Source of the DNA: Aradus depressus
Taxonomy: Eukaryota; Arthropoda; Insecta; Hemiptera; Aradidae
DNA length: 64,000 bases
Reading direction: 5' to 3'
Assembly: GCA_963662175.1 (NCBI GenBank)
Contig: OY759215.1
Span: forward strand, 11,273,079-11,337,078
Shown: positions 31,721-42,862 of the stretch, one piece after another
Numbering within the stretch: position 1 is the first letter of the stretch
Layout of the letters: each line of letters starts with the position of its first letter
Made by a program: the position numbers and the translations under genes
The notes under the pieces: generated by a model
What the model was told of the DNA's origin: nothing
What the model saw: only the letters and a program-made list of their open reading frames with translations
Databases searched by the model: none

Positions 31721-33027
31721 ACAGCTAAGCCTTTTATATTTTCCTCATTTCTGTTAATAGCTTGCTTTGTTAAGGCTTTCAACCTTCAAACAAATTTTAC
31801 TAGAAGGAGCCAGAGAGTCAGGTTTGATGTGATCCCCTGTTGTAAGGTTGTCTGTCAGAGGAGAGGTCTGCTTGAAGCCTTTGTAAGCCGAGCTTCATCG
31901 CCAAGGAGTTTCGCCTTAATAAACCACTTGGGTCCTCTGGACCTTCCCATCTTCCTGCAAGAACGGCCACACAGAACCGCCCATTCTGCTCAATGAAAAT
32001 GAAAGTCTCTCTGGGTTGGTTCATATGTGCGACGGTTTTCTTGTAGAAGTGATGATTCTCCGATAATATCTTGCCACATTTCCCCTCTTAAAGTTTCCAA
32101 GAATATCTTGAAATGAAATCACCCTCAAGAAGAAAACAAAAATACCCTTTTTGTAAGTATTATCCTGCGCTTTGCCTAATTGAGGCGCAATTGGCAATTT
32201 GGGCTCATGGTACTTGGTGAGACGAAACTCTCCTTTTTAATTAGTTCCCTCCCAACCGACGTTTCGCGATTGCAGATCCCCAACGAAAAGCAATCGATAT
32301 TGCTATTAACTGAGTATTTTATGACTGTCAGTAGGTCATTTTATAGTTCCAATTAAATTAAATTCTGACCGATGATAATTCATGGAATTTTCTAGACTTT
32401 TGAAATCCTATTTATAACGGACATCGTGAGTCAGCTGTTTTATGGGTTAAGTTAGTGTACAGTTGGACAATTAGTGAGTAAGAAATGATGCGAATAGTTG
32501 GTCAGTATTTATTTGAACCAGTTTGGGTTGTGAATTAATTTTAAAATGTAAGTAATGGTTTTTTTTGGACTAGAGTGATCTCTATTAGTTATATAAAGAC
32601 AGTTGTTCTCCCAATTAACTTTCTGCAAGTTTTTTTGGACTGGCATCAGGGTACAGAGTAACAAGATAAACATTATAAACTTACTTATCCCACCCACACA
32701 GCAAAGGGGTTAAAGGACAACGGGCATAGCTCTAAGGGGTGGGGATAGCTAAGTCCACTCACTCTCTCTACATGCAAAACCATTCGTCCTTTATTTCTAT
32801 GAGAAGAACAAATAAATTACAGATACTGATGATGGGAGTGCTTCCAGAAATATATATAATTGCTAGGTTTTAAAAAACAAAAATAAATGGTAACAAATAT
32901 TACTTATATTGTGATATTAAATATAAATTCAGAATCTCCTTAAACAGCCCAAGAGTTATCTTCGGAAATATGGGATTAATAATTATTTTCATTAGAAAAA
33001 GTGGGGATTTATGAAATTCTAGCAGAT
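31721..33027. other. No certain gene; GC-richer segment at 31806-32030
   Basis: 31818-32024 (minus) is an open 68-residue frame with non-repetitive, GC-richer codons (starts MNQPRETFIFIEQNGRFCVA). No domain is recognised; it could be a host exon or another transposon piece. The remainder is AT-rich and unremarkable. Confidence 0.35.
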
Positions 33028-33240
33028 ATAAGAAATAAAAGATGTCTTCCCACTGTTTTTCGACCAGGAACCGGCTTTCAATGCAACTGCGACATAATCA
33101 GTGGCCCATCATCTTTACAATACACTCCGTACTGAGGACACTCCGTCCATTGATACGGAGAGGATATAGCACTGATGAGCCGATTTATATTCGGAAATAA
33201 AACAGTGGAAAGACAACGTCTTTTATTATCTTACTATCAC
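33028..33240. repeat. Inverted-repeat element with hammerhead-like right arm
   Basis: Left 'aaaagatgtcttcccactgt' and right 'acagtggaaagacaacgtct' are imperfect inverted repeats. Within the right arm (about 33171-33205) 'gcactgatgagccga' and 'ttcggaaataaaac' give a CTGATGA box, a CCGA/TCGG hairpin and GGAAA, like a hammerhead core. The left arm has a degenerate counterpart. Confidence 0.45.
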
Positions 33241-33770
33241 ATATGAAAGTCCCGTAAAGTTCACATCAGATATTTTTAAGTATTCCTCTGTGATGCAATG
33301 ACCGTTGCACCAGATAAGTTCTCCTCGTTGCATATAGTTTCTGTTAAATATTTACCATTACTATTTATTCAGGTCTTGAGGAACTTGACTCATTTTCCCT
33401 TCTCTTGCAAAGTTCTTGTTGGTCTTGACTTGAACTGTGAAACATATTAGATTTCAGAGGATCAGAAACTTCCAATGAAATTCTACTGAGACACTCACTA
33501 ACTTCTTCATATTACCTTTCTTTGTGTTGTTAGTCTTCTGTCCTCTGTTACAGAATCTAGTGTGAATTTAATATTAACTTTTCCCTAGAATTTTACAAGA
33601 TACAAATGTTAATGGAGAAAATGTTGCTTATAAGTTGCGTTCCAAAAATTGCTATTAGTTATGGACGTTCTTCTTTTAGCCTACTTAGCTGATGATAACA
33701 ATTTGTCAGCATTTTCAAACGTTTTTCAATGTTAGCATGTGACTTAGAGCGCTCACGAAGTTCCAATTGA
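33241..33770. other. No gene recognised
   Basis: No motif or repeat family recognised. Confidence 0.4.
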
Positions 33771-33880
33771 GGGCATCGATAGCTCAAAGGCATCGTGCTT
33801 GTCAAATGAGCTCAAGATCGCGAGGTTAGAAATCTGGCTGAGACCTTTAGGTTTTTTTATCTAGAAGGTGAAAAAAACTT
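33771..33880 (+). repeat. SINE head fragment
   Basis: Retains the tRNA-like part: 'gggcatcgatagctcaaagg', 'gagctcaagatcgcgaggtt' and 'tttttttatctagaaggtg'. The body is missing. Confidence 0.65.
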
Positions 33881-34531
33881 TGTACTCCACCACATTGTTA
33901 GTCGATTAGTTGAGCGGAGCTCATTCTGGAGTGAAACGGAAGAATGAGCGTAGCTCAATCTTTAGACGACTCGTGTGTTTCGTTTGTGCCCTTCCTGCAT
34001 TAAAACTGTTTATCTGATCCTAATCAATTTTTGCAAATTGATGGATGTCAGTCACGTGAAGGTTGTTAAAAAATAATTTCGAAAATCGGACGTACCACGG
34101 AGGAATAATCATCGAAAATATGTTCATTCATAGACTTCAATGCGAAACGTTCAAATTCTTCTCAATCGACAATGGCATGAAGCGCGCGCATGAAATTGAG
34201 GTCATAGGTCGAGGTCAAGAGTAAGATTTGTTTAAAAAAAATAATAATATATAATATAATAAATAATATAATAATAAAAAAATAATTATATAAAATCGAA
34301 GTACCATCGAGGAATAATCACTGAAAAAAACAATGAAACTGAGACCATTGTTGGAAGACCATATTTTTTCGTAAATAAAGTATATTCCTTGACGATAACC
34401 ACGTTTTGTCGCATGGAGGGAGCTCGCGGCGTAAGCTAAGCGAGTGACCGCTAATGAATTTAAAGTTCAAGGTATAAGCAATTTGAGTCACGGCTCCGCT
34501 CAATATTTGCAATTAGCAGAATGCATACCTA
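33881..34531. other. No gene recognised; AATAAT-rich tract
   Basis: 34230-34290 is an AT simple repeat (taataat type). 'taccacggaggaataatc' (about 34092) and 'taccatcgaggaataatc' (about 34302) form a local direct repeat 210 bp apart. Confidence 0.4.
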
Positions 34532-34631
34532 GTTATTGTGACTCATGCCCGGGCTTTAACTACGAGGTCAAATCGCCTATTACCAGAGCACTTTTTGATC
34601 GCTCTGGTGGATATGAGCCCAAACCGGCCGA
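34532..34631 (-). repeat. SINE 3' fragment
   Basis: 'ttattgtgactcatgcccgg', 'tcaaatcgcctattaccaga', 'cgctctggtggatatgagcc', then unrelated DNA. Confidence 0.8.
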
Positions 34632-34954
34632 GTTTCATGCTCATACTTCATACACATTTATCCACTTCCATCGTTGTTCTTACAAACTTCTATTAATGTT
34701 TTGATCATTGTCTTATCTGACCAATGAAACAAGTTCCGACTTTATGAGAAATATTTGCTTATCTCTTTTCTCAGAAGGAAGAGATCAAAACAAGATTAAA
34801 ATGGTCATAAATAAATGCAGCAGTTAAACCAAATCTTATGGAGATTGTCTATAAACATTTAATGACATAAAAAGTTGTTAAAACTATAAAATGATGATAT
34901 ATTTGTCTATCTCGGAGGGTTCATGACGACAACTTCTCAATAACAATGATAATT

Positions 34955-35592
34955 ATGTAGAGATAATATTATGTGATAATATAATTTATGTAATCGATAA
35001 GTTTGAGTTTTCTTCGGATTTTCATGTTTTCGTTTTCCCTGTTGATTGTTTCAAAAATGAAAAAATGCTGTCTGTCTGTGAACACGTTAACTCCCTATAG
35101 AATGAATGTTTACATAAGGACGTCACCTATTTATTTTAAGCAGACTCGTAAATAGAGGATTTCGGGAGTCTTAACTTAACCAAATAACTGCTGACTTAAT
35201 AAATGTATCAACATGAAATTTAATATTTAAATTGAAAATCCCATAAGGAACACATCAGGTTTATGGGAAATCAGTCGAAGAGGAAAAGGGGGTGAGAGGG
35301 GAGTGGGGAGTGTTTCAAAAATGAAAAAATGCTGTCTGTCTGTGAACACGTTAACTCCCTATAGAATGAATGTTTACATAAGGACGTCACCTATTTATTT
35401 TAAGCAGACTCGTAAATAGAGGATTTCGGGAGTCTTAACTTAACCAAATAACTGCTGACTTAATAAATGTATCAACATGAAATTTAATATTTAAATTGAA
35501 AATCCCATAAGGAACACATCAGGTTTATGGGAAATCAGTCGAAGAGTAAAAGGGGGTGAGAGGGGAGTGGCTCAACTCAAAACCCTCATAAC
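34955..35592 (-). repeat. Family A copy containing a 264 bp internal tandem duplication
   Basis: 35047-35310 and 35311-35574 are direct repeats, almost identical (one visible change, gaagaggaaa/gaagagtaaa). The repeated segment runs from 'tgtttcaaaaatgaaaaaat' to 'gtgagaggggagtgg'. The duplication is younger than the element. Confidence 0.9.
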
Positions 35593-35595
35593 TAT

Positions 35596-35960
35596 AACTG
35601 TTATTGTTGCTGTTGATGTGGCATCTATTGTAAAAAAAGGAACAGACCTCGAGGCAGTTGAAAAATTTAACAAGCGAGATGAAGAAATGGAAACTTGGTG
35701 TCACATAAATAGCCTTGTTCTAAATTCTAACAAAACGACTTGATTGCAATTCAAGTTGATAAGTAATAATTCCTCTTGTACGATAAGTATATTGGATTAT
35801 ATAAAGCTTGCAAACTGGAATGGACCAAATATAGAGGAAACAGTAGCTAGGCTTTCCTGTGTATTGTATGCATTGAGGAAGCTGAGCACTGAAGTTACTA
35901 AAGAAACATTGAAAATGGTCTATTATGCATCATTGGTCGAAATCGAACAAAAATAGAGAA
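35596..35960 (+). pseudogene. LINE RT fragment (I/jockey-like)
   Basis: Frame reads TVIVAVDVASIVKKGTDLEA (remnant of the ADD catalytic box), WCHINSLVLNSNKT, then after a stop LKLANWNGP-like (here YIKLANWNGPNIEETVARL), VLYALRKLSTEVTKETLKMV and YYASLVE. These match the palm C-terminal and thumb segments of a non-LTR RT. The catalytic Asp pair is mutated and stops are present. Confidence 0.8.
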
Positions 35961-35964
35961 CACT

Positions 35965-36290
35965 TTGTAGAAGGAATACGAGGTTTTGTCGTGTAAATGA
36001 AAAATTCAAAATTTGGCCAGCGTTTCGAAAACTATTTATTTCCTTCTTCAGGGTCTTATAATGACTTGAGTGGATGTGTGTGGTGTTGTAAGTTTGTGTC
36101 CAGTTTAAAGCTATGGTGTCGTGTATGAGGGTTATCCACTCTGTCATCCACTGAAGTCATTATAAGGTCAGAGAAACCAAAAGAAAAAAATAAATAGTTT
36201 TCGAAACGTTAGTCAAATTTTGAATTTTTCATTTACACGACAGAACCTCGATAACCTTCTACATTGAAAAGATACTGTCCACTCTAATAA
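35965..36290. repeat. Inverted-repeat element with hammerhead-like arms
   Basis: Left arm about 35975-36075, right arm about 36150-36275. Both contain 'aaatgaaaaattcaaaattt' or its reverse complement, plus 'aataaatagttttcgaaacg'. On the minus strand the left arm reads CCTGAAGAAGG then TTTTCGAAACG, hammerhead-like boxes. It follows the LINE fragment directly. Confidence 0.55.
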
Positions 36291-36295
36291 TCATT

Positions 36296-36880
36296 AGAGA
36301 ACACTTTACTTCGATGTTCATTTTACAAATTACTACTTATATTTGAGGAGTTTGGAGCCAGAGCGGACCAACTGGTTTAAACTGAACAGGAAGAAAATGG
36401 CAATTGAAAATTGAGTACATTTTGTTTATCTCCATAAATGGGCCCCAAATATTTATTTATATTTGAAATTTTAGAATAGTATTGGATGAGTGATCCCTTT
36501 TTGTGTTCTATAAAGTTTTTGAAGGCCGTATGATCCATTGTGACTTTGAAAATATATGCACAAAATATTTGTGGACTAAACTTAAAGTGCTGCTATCTAT
36601 CACTGAAGTGAAGAAACTAAGTGATCCACACTGGTTTTGAAAAAAGGGAACCTATGCCAACATCAGGATGGTAATAACTCATTTTCCGAAAAATTGTGGG
36701 TTGGTCCGCTCTGGCTCCAAACTCCTCATTTATAACCTAATCAAAACTATTTTCATTAAAAGTTGTAGAGAAAACTGTAAGGCACATCTTATATTGTTTT
36801 TAGGATAAATATATAGATGGCCTGAAATATCGTTTTGAAACCCATTTTCAAAAATGTTTGCTTGATTGATGACTTGAACC
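36296..36880 (+). repeat. Family B copy split by a MITE
   Basis: Family B text stops at about 36343 ('ttttacaaattactacttat') and resumes at about 36729 ('tataacctaatcaaaacta', 'gttgtagagaaaactgtaag'). The intervening 385 bp is the element at 36344-36728. Confidence 0.65.
36344..36728. mobile_element. TIR element (385 bp) with 29 bp perfect inverted ends
   Basis: 36344-36372 (tgaggagtttggagccagag...) is exactly the reverse complement of 36700-36728. No ORF. The target duplication is unclear (flanks att and ttt), so the superfamily is not assigned. It sits inside family B. Confidence 0.85.
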
Positions 36881-36889
36881 CACCCGCTC

Positions 36890-36910
36890 CCCCCCCCCCC
36901 CCCCCCCCCA
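36890..36910. repeat. C homopolymer
   Basis: A run of about 19 C before 'aaatttatttcat'. Confidence 0.9.
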
Positions 36911-36998
36911 AATTTATTTCATACTGTCATTATTGAGTATATGAAAGTGAAGTGTGGGTGTCATCAGTTTCGTTGTGCGACCCAGAAGGTTAGAATGA

Positions 36999-37544
36999 AA
37001 GAATATAAAGAGCACGGGCAAAGAACCAGGTTTGTCATCAGATGTTGAAATAGAGAAAACTGAAATTTAATGTTTGAAAGTCCGTATCTATCAATTCCCC
37101 ACACGTCATATTTTCAGCTTCCGTTTTCGTAGTAATAAACCGTATTTTTGAAGCCCATAACGATGGTGAATCGTGAAATATGTATAATACACTATACTAT
37201 ATATGGCGATATCTGACATTCGAGAAAAAAGTGACAAACCTGCTTCTTTCCCCGTGCTCTTCATATATTCCTGGCTACCCAAATTTTTTGTTTGTAATTC
37301 TGAAAAGTGCATTGGATCAAGGATCAAATTCTAGAATTGCGGAAAGTCATTAATATTGTTGTGAAAATTTTATTTATGTGGTCAGATGGCAAAGATTTGT
37401 AGGGAAAACGTTTAAATCAAAATTCGGCGGTAGTCATTTGGTAGATAGTTTTGCCCTGAAGAGTACGTTCACCTATGTTAAATAGAATCGTTGGCATCGT
37501 TTGCAGATGCTTAAACAATAGGAACATCTGGGTAGCCAGGAAAT
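36999..37544. repeat. Two adjoining short foldback structures
   Basis: 36999-37036 (agcacgggcaaagaaccagg...) pairs with 37231-37270. The adjacent ttcctggctaccca (about 37268) pairs exactly with tgggtagccaggaa (about 37530). They may be two abutting foldback elements or one element with rearranged arms. Confidence 0.5.
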
Positions 37545-38029
37545 GAATTCTACGATTATGGCATTTTCCTGACTGTCGTCCCATTTCGCCTTAAGGATAA
37601 CATTTTTACATTAAAAATATTAAAATAAAAGTAATTTGGATAGAAGAGTATTGAATTGATACTGAAATGTGTTCCAGTGCGGCACAAATGCTAATTGTTC
37701 TACCCATGTCCCAGGATGCTAGTCTGGTTGCCCCATTTCCTTGCCGATATGCCAGCAGATAGTCCAGGAAGCTTCTGCAGTCCTCGGATCTGATAAGGAA
37801 CCCTCCCCCATCCTCGTCAGTTCCGCCGGAACCAGTCCCCCCTCCCTAGCCTCGACGAAGGATAATTTAATTCTATCGGCACCGGAAGTCAGGTAGACGG
37901 CGAGCAGAAGAACCAATCAGATTCACCATATTTTCATTTTATTTTTATTTTCTATTTTTGGTTATCTCTTGCCAAGAAAAAAATAAAATAAATATTCCAG
38001 AAAAAATGTGATTGTGAAATTTTGTGTCG
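37545..38029. other. No gene recognised; GC-richer patch 37660-37920
   Basis: A minus frame at 37719-37916 has no motif. Confidence 0.35.
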
Positions 38030-38575
38030 AAAAATTCATTACATCGGTAATTATTAGGGTTTATGAGTTGAGCCCCCTAAACCCACCCCCTTCCTTTCCG
38101 CCGGTATCGCTGAAGTTTGACAGATAATGTCCTCATTGTGTTTTGATTTAAAATGTGAAATTTCATGTCGATATATCCATTACATCGGTAGTTATTGGGA
38201 TTTATGTGTTGATTTTATCCCCTTCTCTCTTTTAGCTGAGAATCGATAGGGGTGGTCCTTATTTGATTTTAGTCCCACATATAAAATTTCATATCCACAC
38301 ATCCATTCTATCGGTAGTTATTAGAACTTTTATGTTAGACTTCCCCTTTAATCCCCCCTCCCCTTTTGTCGATATGGCTGAAACAATAGGTGTCGTCGTT
38401 AGAGAGTTTTGAATTCACATATAAAATTTCGTGTCGATACGTACGTTCACAGACACACAGCAGACAGACTTTTTTTCATTTTTGAAATCATGAAATTCTG
38501 TTGAAATTCCGCAATGAATTTCTGACCGATTACATAACTTCCCCTATAATTTTTATAGCTGGGGAAGTAAAACAC
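38030..38575 (+). repeat. Family A copy, long
   Basis: Has three 'attcattaca/attctatcggtagttatt' modules in a row and ends 'ctataatttttatagctggg' plus gaagtaaaa. The repeated modules suggest that family A grew by internal duplication. Confidence 0.85.
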
Positions 38576-38964
38576 AGATTGACAACTAGGATTATATAAG
38601 GTTGAACTTTGAACTATAAGGGAACTATTTTATCCCCAGTATTTTCCCTAGACACCCTTGGAAGATTTTTCCCCTCTTGACAAAATGACGTTGTCATTTT
38701 TCACATGTAGCACATTTTCTTGAATACAGCTGTAAATCTAAATTTTCCCTTACCTCTCCATAAGGGTGGAAAATTGGTTGGAAGTTGTGTTGCCTACTCG
38801 ACCGAATCAGGACCTCTGTACAGTTCACGGAGCTCTGCCGTTCGTCCTTAGTCGCTCCTCAACCTCTCACAGATCGTTTCGTAAATCCTTTTCAGGAACT
38901 TCCATTTCCAGAATTGCGTGTCCTGGCGTCTCTCCTGAATCCTGTCACTCCAATCAATACTAAA
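38576..38964. other. No gene recognised
   Basis: Overlapping frames at 38766-38997 show no motif. Confidence 0.4.
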
Positions 38965-39056
38965 TCAAATTTTATATTTAATTTCAAAACCCTTTAAAGA
39001 AGCACCAAATAATTTTTCGCGAAATCGGCCGAAGGGAATCAGAGGAGGCGGGATCC
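38965..39056 (-). repeat. Family A fragment
   Basis: 'atttcaaaaccctttaaaga', 'tttttcgcgaaatcggccga' and 'agggaatcagaggaggcggg', then SINE DNA. Confidence 0.6.
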
Positions 39057-39075
39057 TAGGGGAATCTAGAGGTAG

Positions 39076-39312
39076 TGTGCTAGCCTACTTTTTTTTATCT
39101 GGGAGGTGAAAAAACTGTGAGCACGCACTCCATTCTCGGATGGGACTTTAAGCGATGGTCCCGAGCCTGTACGATGTCCCTTAGACCCTTATCCTAGGTG
39201 AATAAACCATGGTAGGCAAAATGTAGGTTTTCCACAGGAGAGTCGGACTGAGGTCCACCAGAGCGACGAAAAATCGTTCTGGTGGTAGGCGATATAAACT
39301 TGTAGTTAACCT
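39076..39312 (+). repeat. SINE, lacking tRNA-like head
   Basis: From 'gtgctagcctac' / 'ttatctgggaggtgaaaaaa' through 'actttaagcgatggtcccg', 'ggtgaataaaccatggtagg' and 'gtccaccagagcgacgaaaa' to 'cttgtagttaac'. Confidence 0.85.
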
Positions 39313-39375
39313 GTAACCTCATGAAGAGATCTTCCGAAATGTCGTGAAAAAGACACTTCCGGAAAAGTTATAAAC
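39312..39375 (+). repeat. Fragment related to 47585-47640, with hammerhead-like boxes
   Basis: 'cctcatgaagagatcttccg' followed by aaatgtcgtgaaaaagacac and ttccggaaaag. The same text in reverse is at 47585-47640. CATGA...GAAA with an AAGA/TCTT hairpin mimics a hammerhead core. Confidence 0.4.
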
Positions 39376-40282
39376 AACAGTTATCTTAATTTTAATTATG
39401 TAATTAAAGGTCTGAAAACATTGATCTCCCGTTGGGAATTCCGCTTCGAATTTTAAACCGAATATTATACTCGTACATCGGGTAGCTGGCGAAATATATA
39501 TATATTTATTATATATTATTTATATAAAAGTATTTAGTCTTGTCGTGCAAGCAGCACCTGCTTGCTATATTTTCAGTAAATGCTGAGTTTTGCATTTTGC
39601 GTCTTTGTCTCTTGCCATGGCCTGCCATAAATGTGAATGCCTATCCAGAATCAGCTTATTTTACGCAGGTTCTACAAGCACGGATATAAGTCATTCAGTC
39701 CTTGGACAAGATAAACTTGTAATTATACCATTATAACATTTGTTACATGTATACCTATCACACAGATTGAAAAAAAATACGAACAATTAAAAGCTGGGAA
39801 AAAAAAAAGTGGAAACATTCTAAATTGAATTTGAGTGGGAAGGTGGGGGTGAGTAAGAGTTGAAAAGTGATTTCTCTAATTGGTTCAACTTTGTTTTGGG
39901 GCTTGGCTGGGTTATTAGTGGGGTTGGGTATTCACCCTCCAGACTCCAAACTCACCCCCTGACGGTCAGAATCGGGCTTAAAAGTTCCAACAGCCACCGC
40001 AAACCACCACCAAACCCACCCGGGAATTCAATCCTTCCCGAAGTGACTACATACATTGTATGCTTCGGAGCACGCTTTCCTGGGCAAAATGATACAAAAG
40101 TTTTCCCACTTCTCGAATAGATGGGGAAACGTGATGTTTTTAGACGGCCGGGGGAGAGAGGGATTTCAACCTGATTGGGAATGGGAGAGGGATGAGAGGT
40201 CAGCTGTCTGTATTTAGTTGGCTATTCTCTTTTGTTCGCGGTACACAATGAAAAGAAACTGGAAAAAAAAATGTCTTCACGC
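39376..40282. other. No gene recognised
   Basis: Includes an AT simple repeat at about 39495-39525. An 86-residue plus frame at 39860-40120 has no motif. Confidence 0.4.
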
Positions 40283-40686
40283 AATACACTTCCCCAGAAC
40301 AAATTAATCAATTAAGTTTTCGCTCCGTCATCCTCCAATAAAATATTCCTAAATCCTCATCCTAAATTTTGTGTGAACACATTCATTACATTGACAGTTA
40401 TTCGAGTTTTTGAATGGCTAATTTCGTGGAAAATTATTAGGTGGTGTTCTCCCTTCCCGTTAGTCGATTTGGCTGAAAAACAGAAGGGATCGTCTTCAGA
40501 GGGTTCTGGATTCACATATAATGCCAATAATTTCATTCTATCGGGAGTGAGTTGTCATGTACACAGACAAATTGAATTTTTTTTTCATAATTGGAATATA
40601 TAGGTCGGAAAACATGAAATTCCGTTGAAAACTTCCCATCGAATTGTTCACCGATTACATACTTCGTATAGCTGGGAGAGTAAAGA
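40283..40686 (+). repeat. Family A copy, both ends present
   Basis: Starts atacacttccccagaacaaa and ends tcgtatagctgggagagtaa, so the inverted CTTCCCC...GGGGAAG ends can still be seen, with internal deletions. Confidence 0.85.
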
Positions 40687-40849
40687 AGGACGCGTTTTAC
40701 CAAACATTTTTGACTTTATTTTATCATTAATTGCATTTTCTCATAATCAACTTACATAATTGTAAGTTAGTAAATAGTTCATAACATATTTAAAAAAAAA
40801 AAAAAAACTGTATCTACTGTATTTATTACAGTACTGATATCCCTCTTCA

Positions 40850-40955
40850 GTCCTGTTGCAAAAAGTGGAGAGTGAAGGTGAACGACAAGAAGTCAGTTCA
40901 CATCGTCTTCACCCTTCCTCAAAAATATATCGGCCCTCCAGTGCCATTAAGCACG
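40850..40955 (+). pseudogene. Jockey-like RT scrap
   Basis: Reads CKKWRVKVNDKKSVHIVFTL then PQKYIGPPVPL, equivalent to the 'WCxKWRIKxNxxKT..V.F' segment after the catalytic box. No other part is left. Confidence 0.7.
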
Positions 40956-40957
40956 AA

Positions 40958-41078
40958 ATTTCATATGTGAGTTCAAATTATAAGGACGACACTTGTTAAT
41001 TTTCAGCAGAATCGGCTGAGGGAATGGGATCAGAGTAGGCCTCAACTCAAAAACCTCATTAACTGCCGATGTAATGAG
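40958..41078 (-). repeat. Family A fragment
   Basis: 'gcacgaaatttcatatgtga', 'tttcagcagaatcggctgag' and 'ctgccgatgtaatgagaa'. Confidence 0.7.
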
Positions 41079-41088
41079 AAGGCAGAGG

Positions 41089-41210
41089 GTATCCGATGAG
41101 CTCAAGATCACGGGTTTGAAACCCGTCGATACAGACCCCTATTCTATCAGAGTGACGAAAAAACGCTCTTGGAGTAGGCGATATGACCTTGTAGTTAAAG
41201 CCCGAGCAAG
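41089..41210 (+). repeat. SINE with internal deletion
   Basis: The tRNA-like B box (cgggtttgaaacccg) is joined directly to the 3' part (agagtgacgaaaaaacgctc, taggcgatatgaccttg), so about 150 bp of body is missing. Confidence 0.8.
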
Positions 41211-41234
41211 TGTAAATGCAATGAGAACATAACC

Positions 41235-41310
41235 AGTCAAATTTCAGAGAAGTTAATTTGTTCTGGGGAAGTATAATGCCGGTTATTTACCAATGACTTT
41301 TTATAATATA
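41235..41310 (-). repeat. Family A outer end
   Basis: 'agagaagttaatttgttctg' then gggaagtataatgccggtta, the family's outer boundary. Confidence 0.65.
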
Positions 41311-41370
41311 ACCTATTACCATGTTATGGTTAAATGGTAATAAATATTGTTGTTATTATTATCAGGGCTT
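41300..41370 (+). repeat. LINE-type 3' tail
   Basis: 'taacctattaccatgttatg' followed by a TAATAAATATTGTTG-type end. The same tail, reversed, begins the region at 47140, and a relative flanks the foldback at 42863. Confidence 0.45.
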
Positions 41371-41851
41371 CCGCTGTATTATCTCTTAGTAGATCTCGAC
41401 CCTGTCCTGAACTGATGGAAGATTGCTATAACCAGGGCACTTCCCCATTATTTCATCCTTTTCCCAGTAGTGTATGACTTATCCTTATGAGCCTTATTAT
41501 CGAGTTCCCTGTTATCCCAACAGAGTGATGTGTGTTGAGTATTGTGGCCGCGGTTTCATACATATGACAACTGGAGGAGTGAGTGTTGTTGATCCAGATC
41601 GATCTGAGTTGGCACAATTACCATGTTGACATTGTCTGGCCCAGTTCAGCTGTTCTCCCTTCACATAAACCTCATTTAGATGCAAATCCGCCGCCCGCGC
41701 CCTTCGCCTCCTTCTGGCCACTATTGTCCCTTTAACCTTCACTTATTCCTTTACATTCCTCATTACTCCATTCTACATTCACTTCATATCCTTTGTTTCA
41801 TTTCTTGTTTATTGAATAATTCTGTTTGTTCCCTATGCAGTAAAATAGCTA

Positions 41852-42138
41852 ATTATTGTGACTCATGCCCTGGCTTTAACTACGAGGTCATATCGCCTAT
41901 TGTGGACATAAGCCCGACTCTGTTGTGGGAGACCTAAATTTTGCCTAGCTAGGTTTATTCACCTAAAGGGTCCTTGACATGACATCGTACAGGCTTGGAA
42001 TCATCTCTTATCGTCACATCCGAAGGATGGCATGCTCAAGGTTTTTTGACCTCCAAGATAAAAAATTTAAGGGCCTCAGCCGGGTTTCGAACCCGCGATC
42101 TTCAGCTCAGTAGGCTAACACCCTACCTCTGATCTACT
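41852..42138 (-). repeat. SINE, nearly full length
   Basis: From 'attattgtgactcatgccct' to the tRNA-like head (cgggtttcgaacccgcgatc, ...acctctgatcta). A 20-25 bp deletion removes the 'gagcgctctttcgtc' part. Confidence 0.85.
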
Positions 42139-42862
42139 AAATTATAGTTGTAGATTTGGAAAAGAGCCGAGTCTGATGGTTCATGTGTACGGACTATCGT
42201 ATCAAGCAGAATGAAGACAGGAATTGGAATATAGAAGGAAACTGAAGGGCAGGATTGGTGTCTCAGGGTACGTCCATGGTGCACCGTTTTCCACTTCCCG
42301 CTTTATCGCGGGAAAAAAAGTAGTGAAAACTTATTGGGGCGGTCATAGTGCACCTGCCTACCTGCTTTAACCGGCTCAAACTGCTTCTACCCGCTTTAAC
42401 TGGAATGAATTATTGTTTCTTTTACCCGCTTGAACGGCTTACCGCTTAGCACGCCCGGTCAGTTTGCTGTTATCTTCCGACTGCACGTTGTTAAAGTAGT
42501 TGTTAAAATAATAAATATGGACGTGCTCTTTAATATAAATAGTGCAAGCAACTAGCAAACAAAAACAATGCAAAATTATATAAAACAAAATATGACCTTC
42601 GGTAAGGGACAATAGTAAAATTGTAGTAGTCATAACACAAAAATAAAAACTGAACAAAAAAATATATATATATGTATACCTTATAATCAATAAATTAAAA
42701 TATATTTTTCTTAATTTTAAGCCTTACTAAAAAATAAATTATTGATCTATGTACATTTTCAAAAAAGTGCACAATCGGATCTGAGTCGAATTTTGGTCTA
42801 TTAAAGAGATATTTGTGGAGAAATGTTTGCCTGGGGATACACAAAGATAATACCATGTATTG

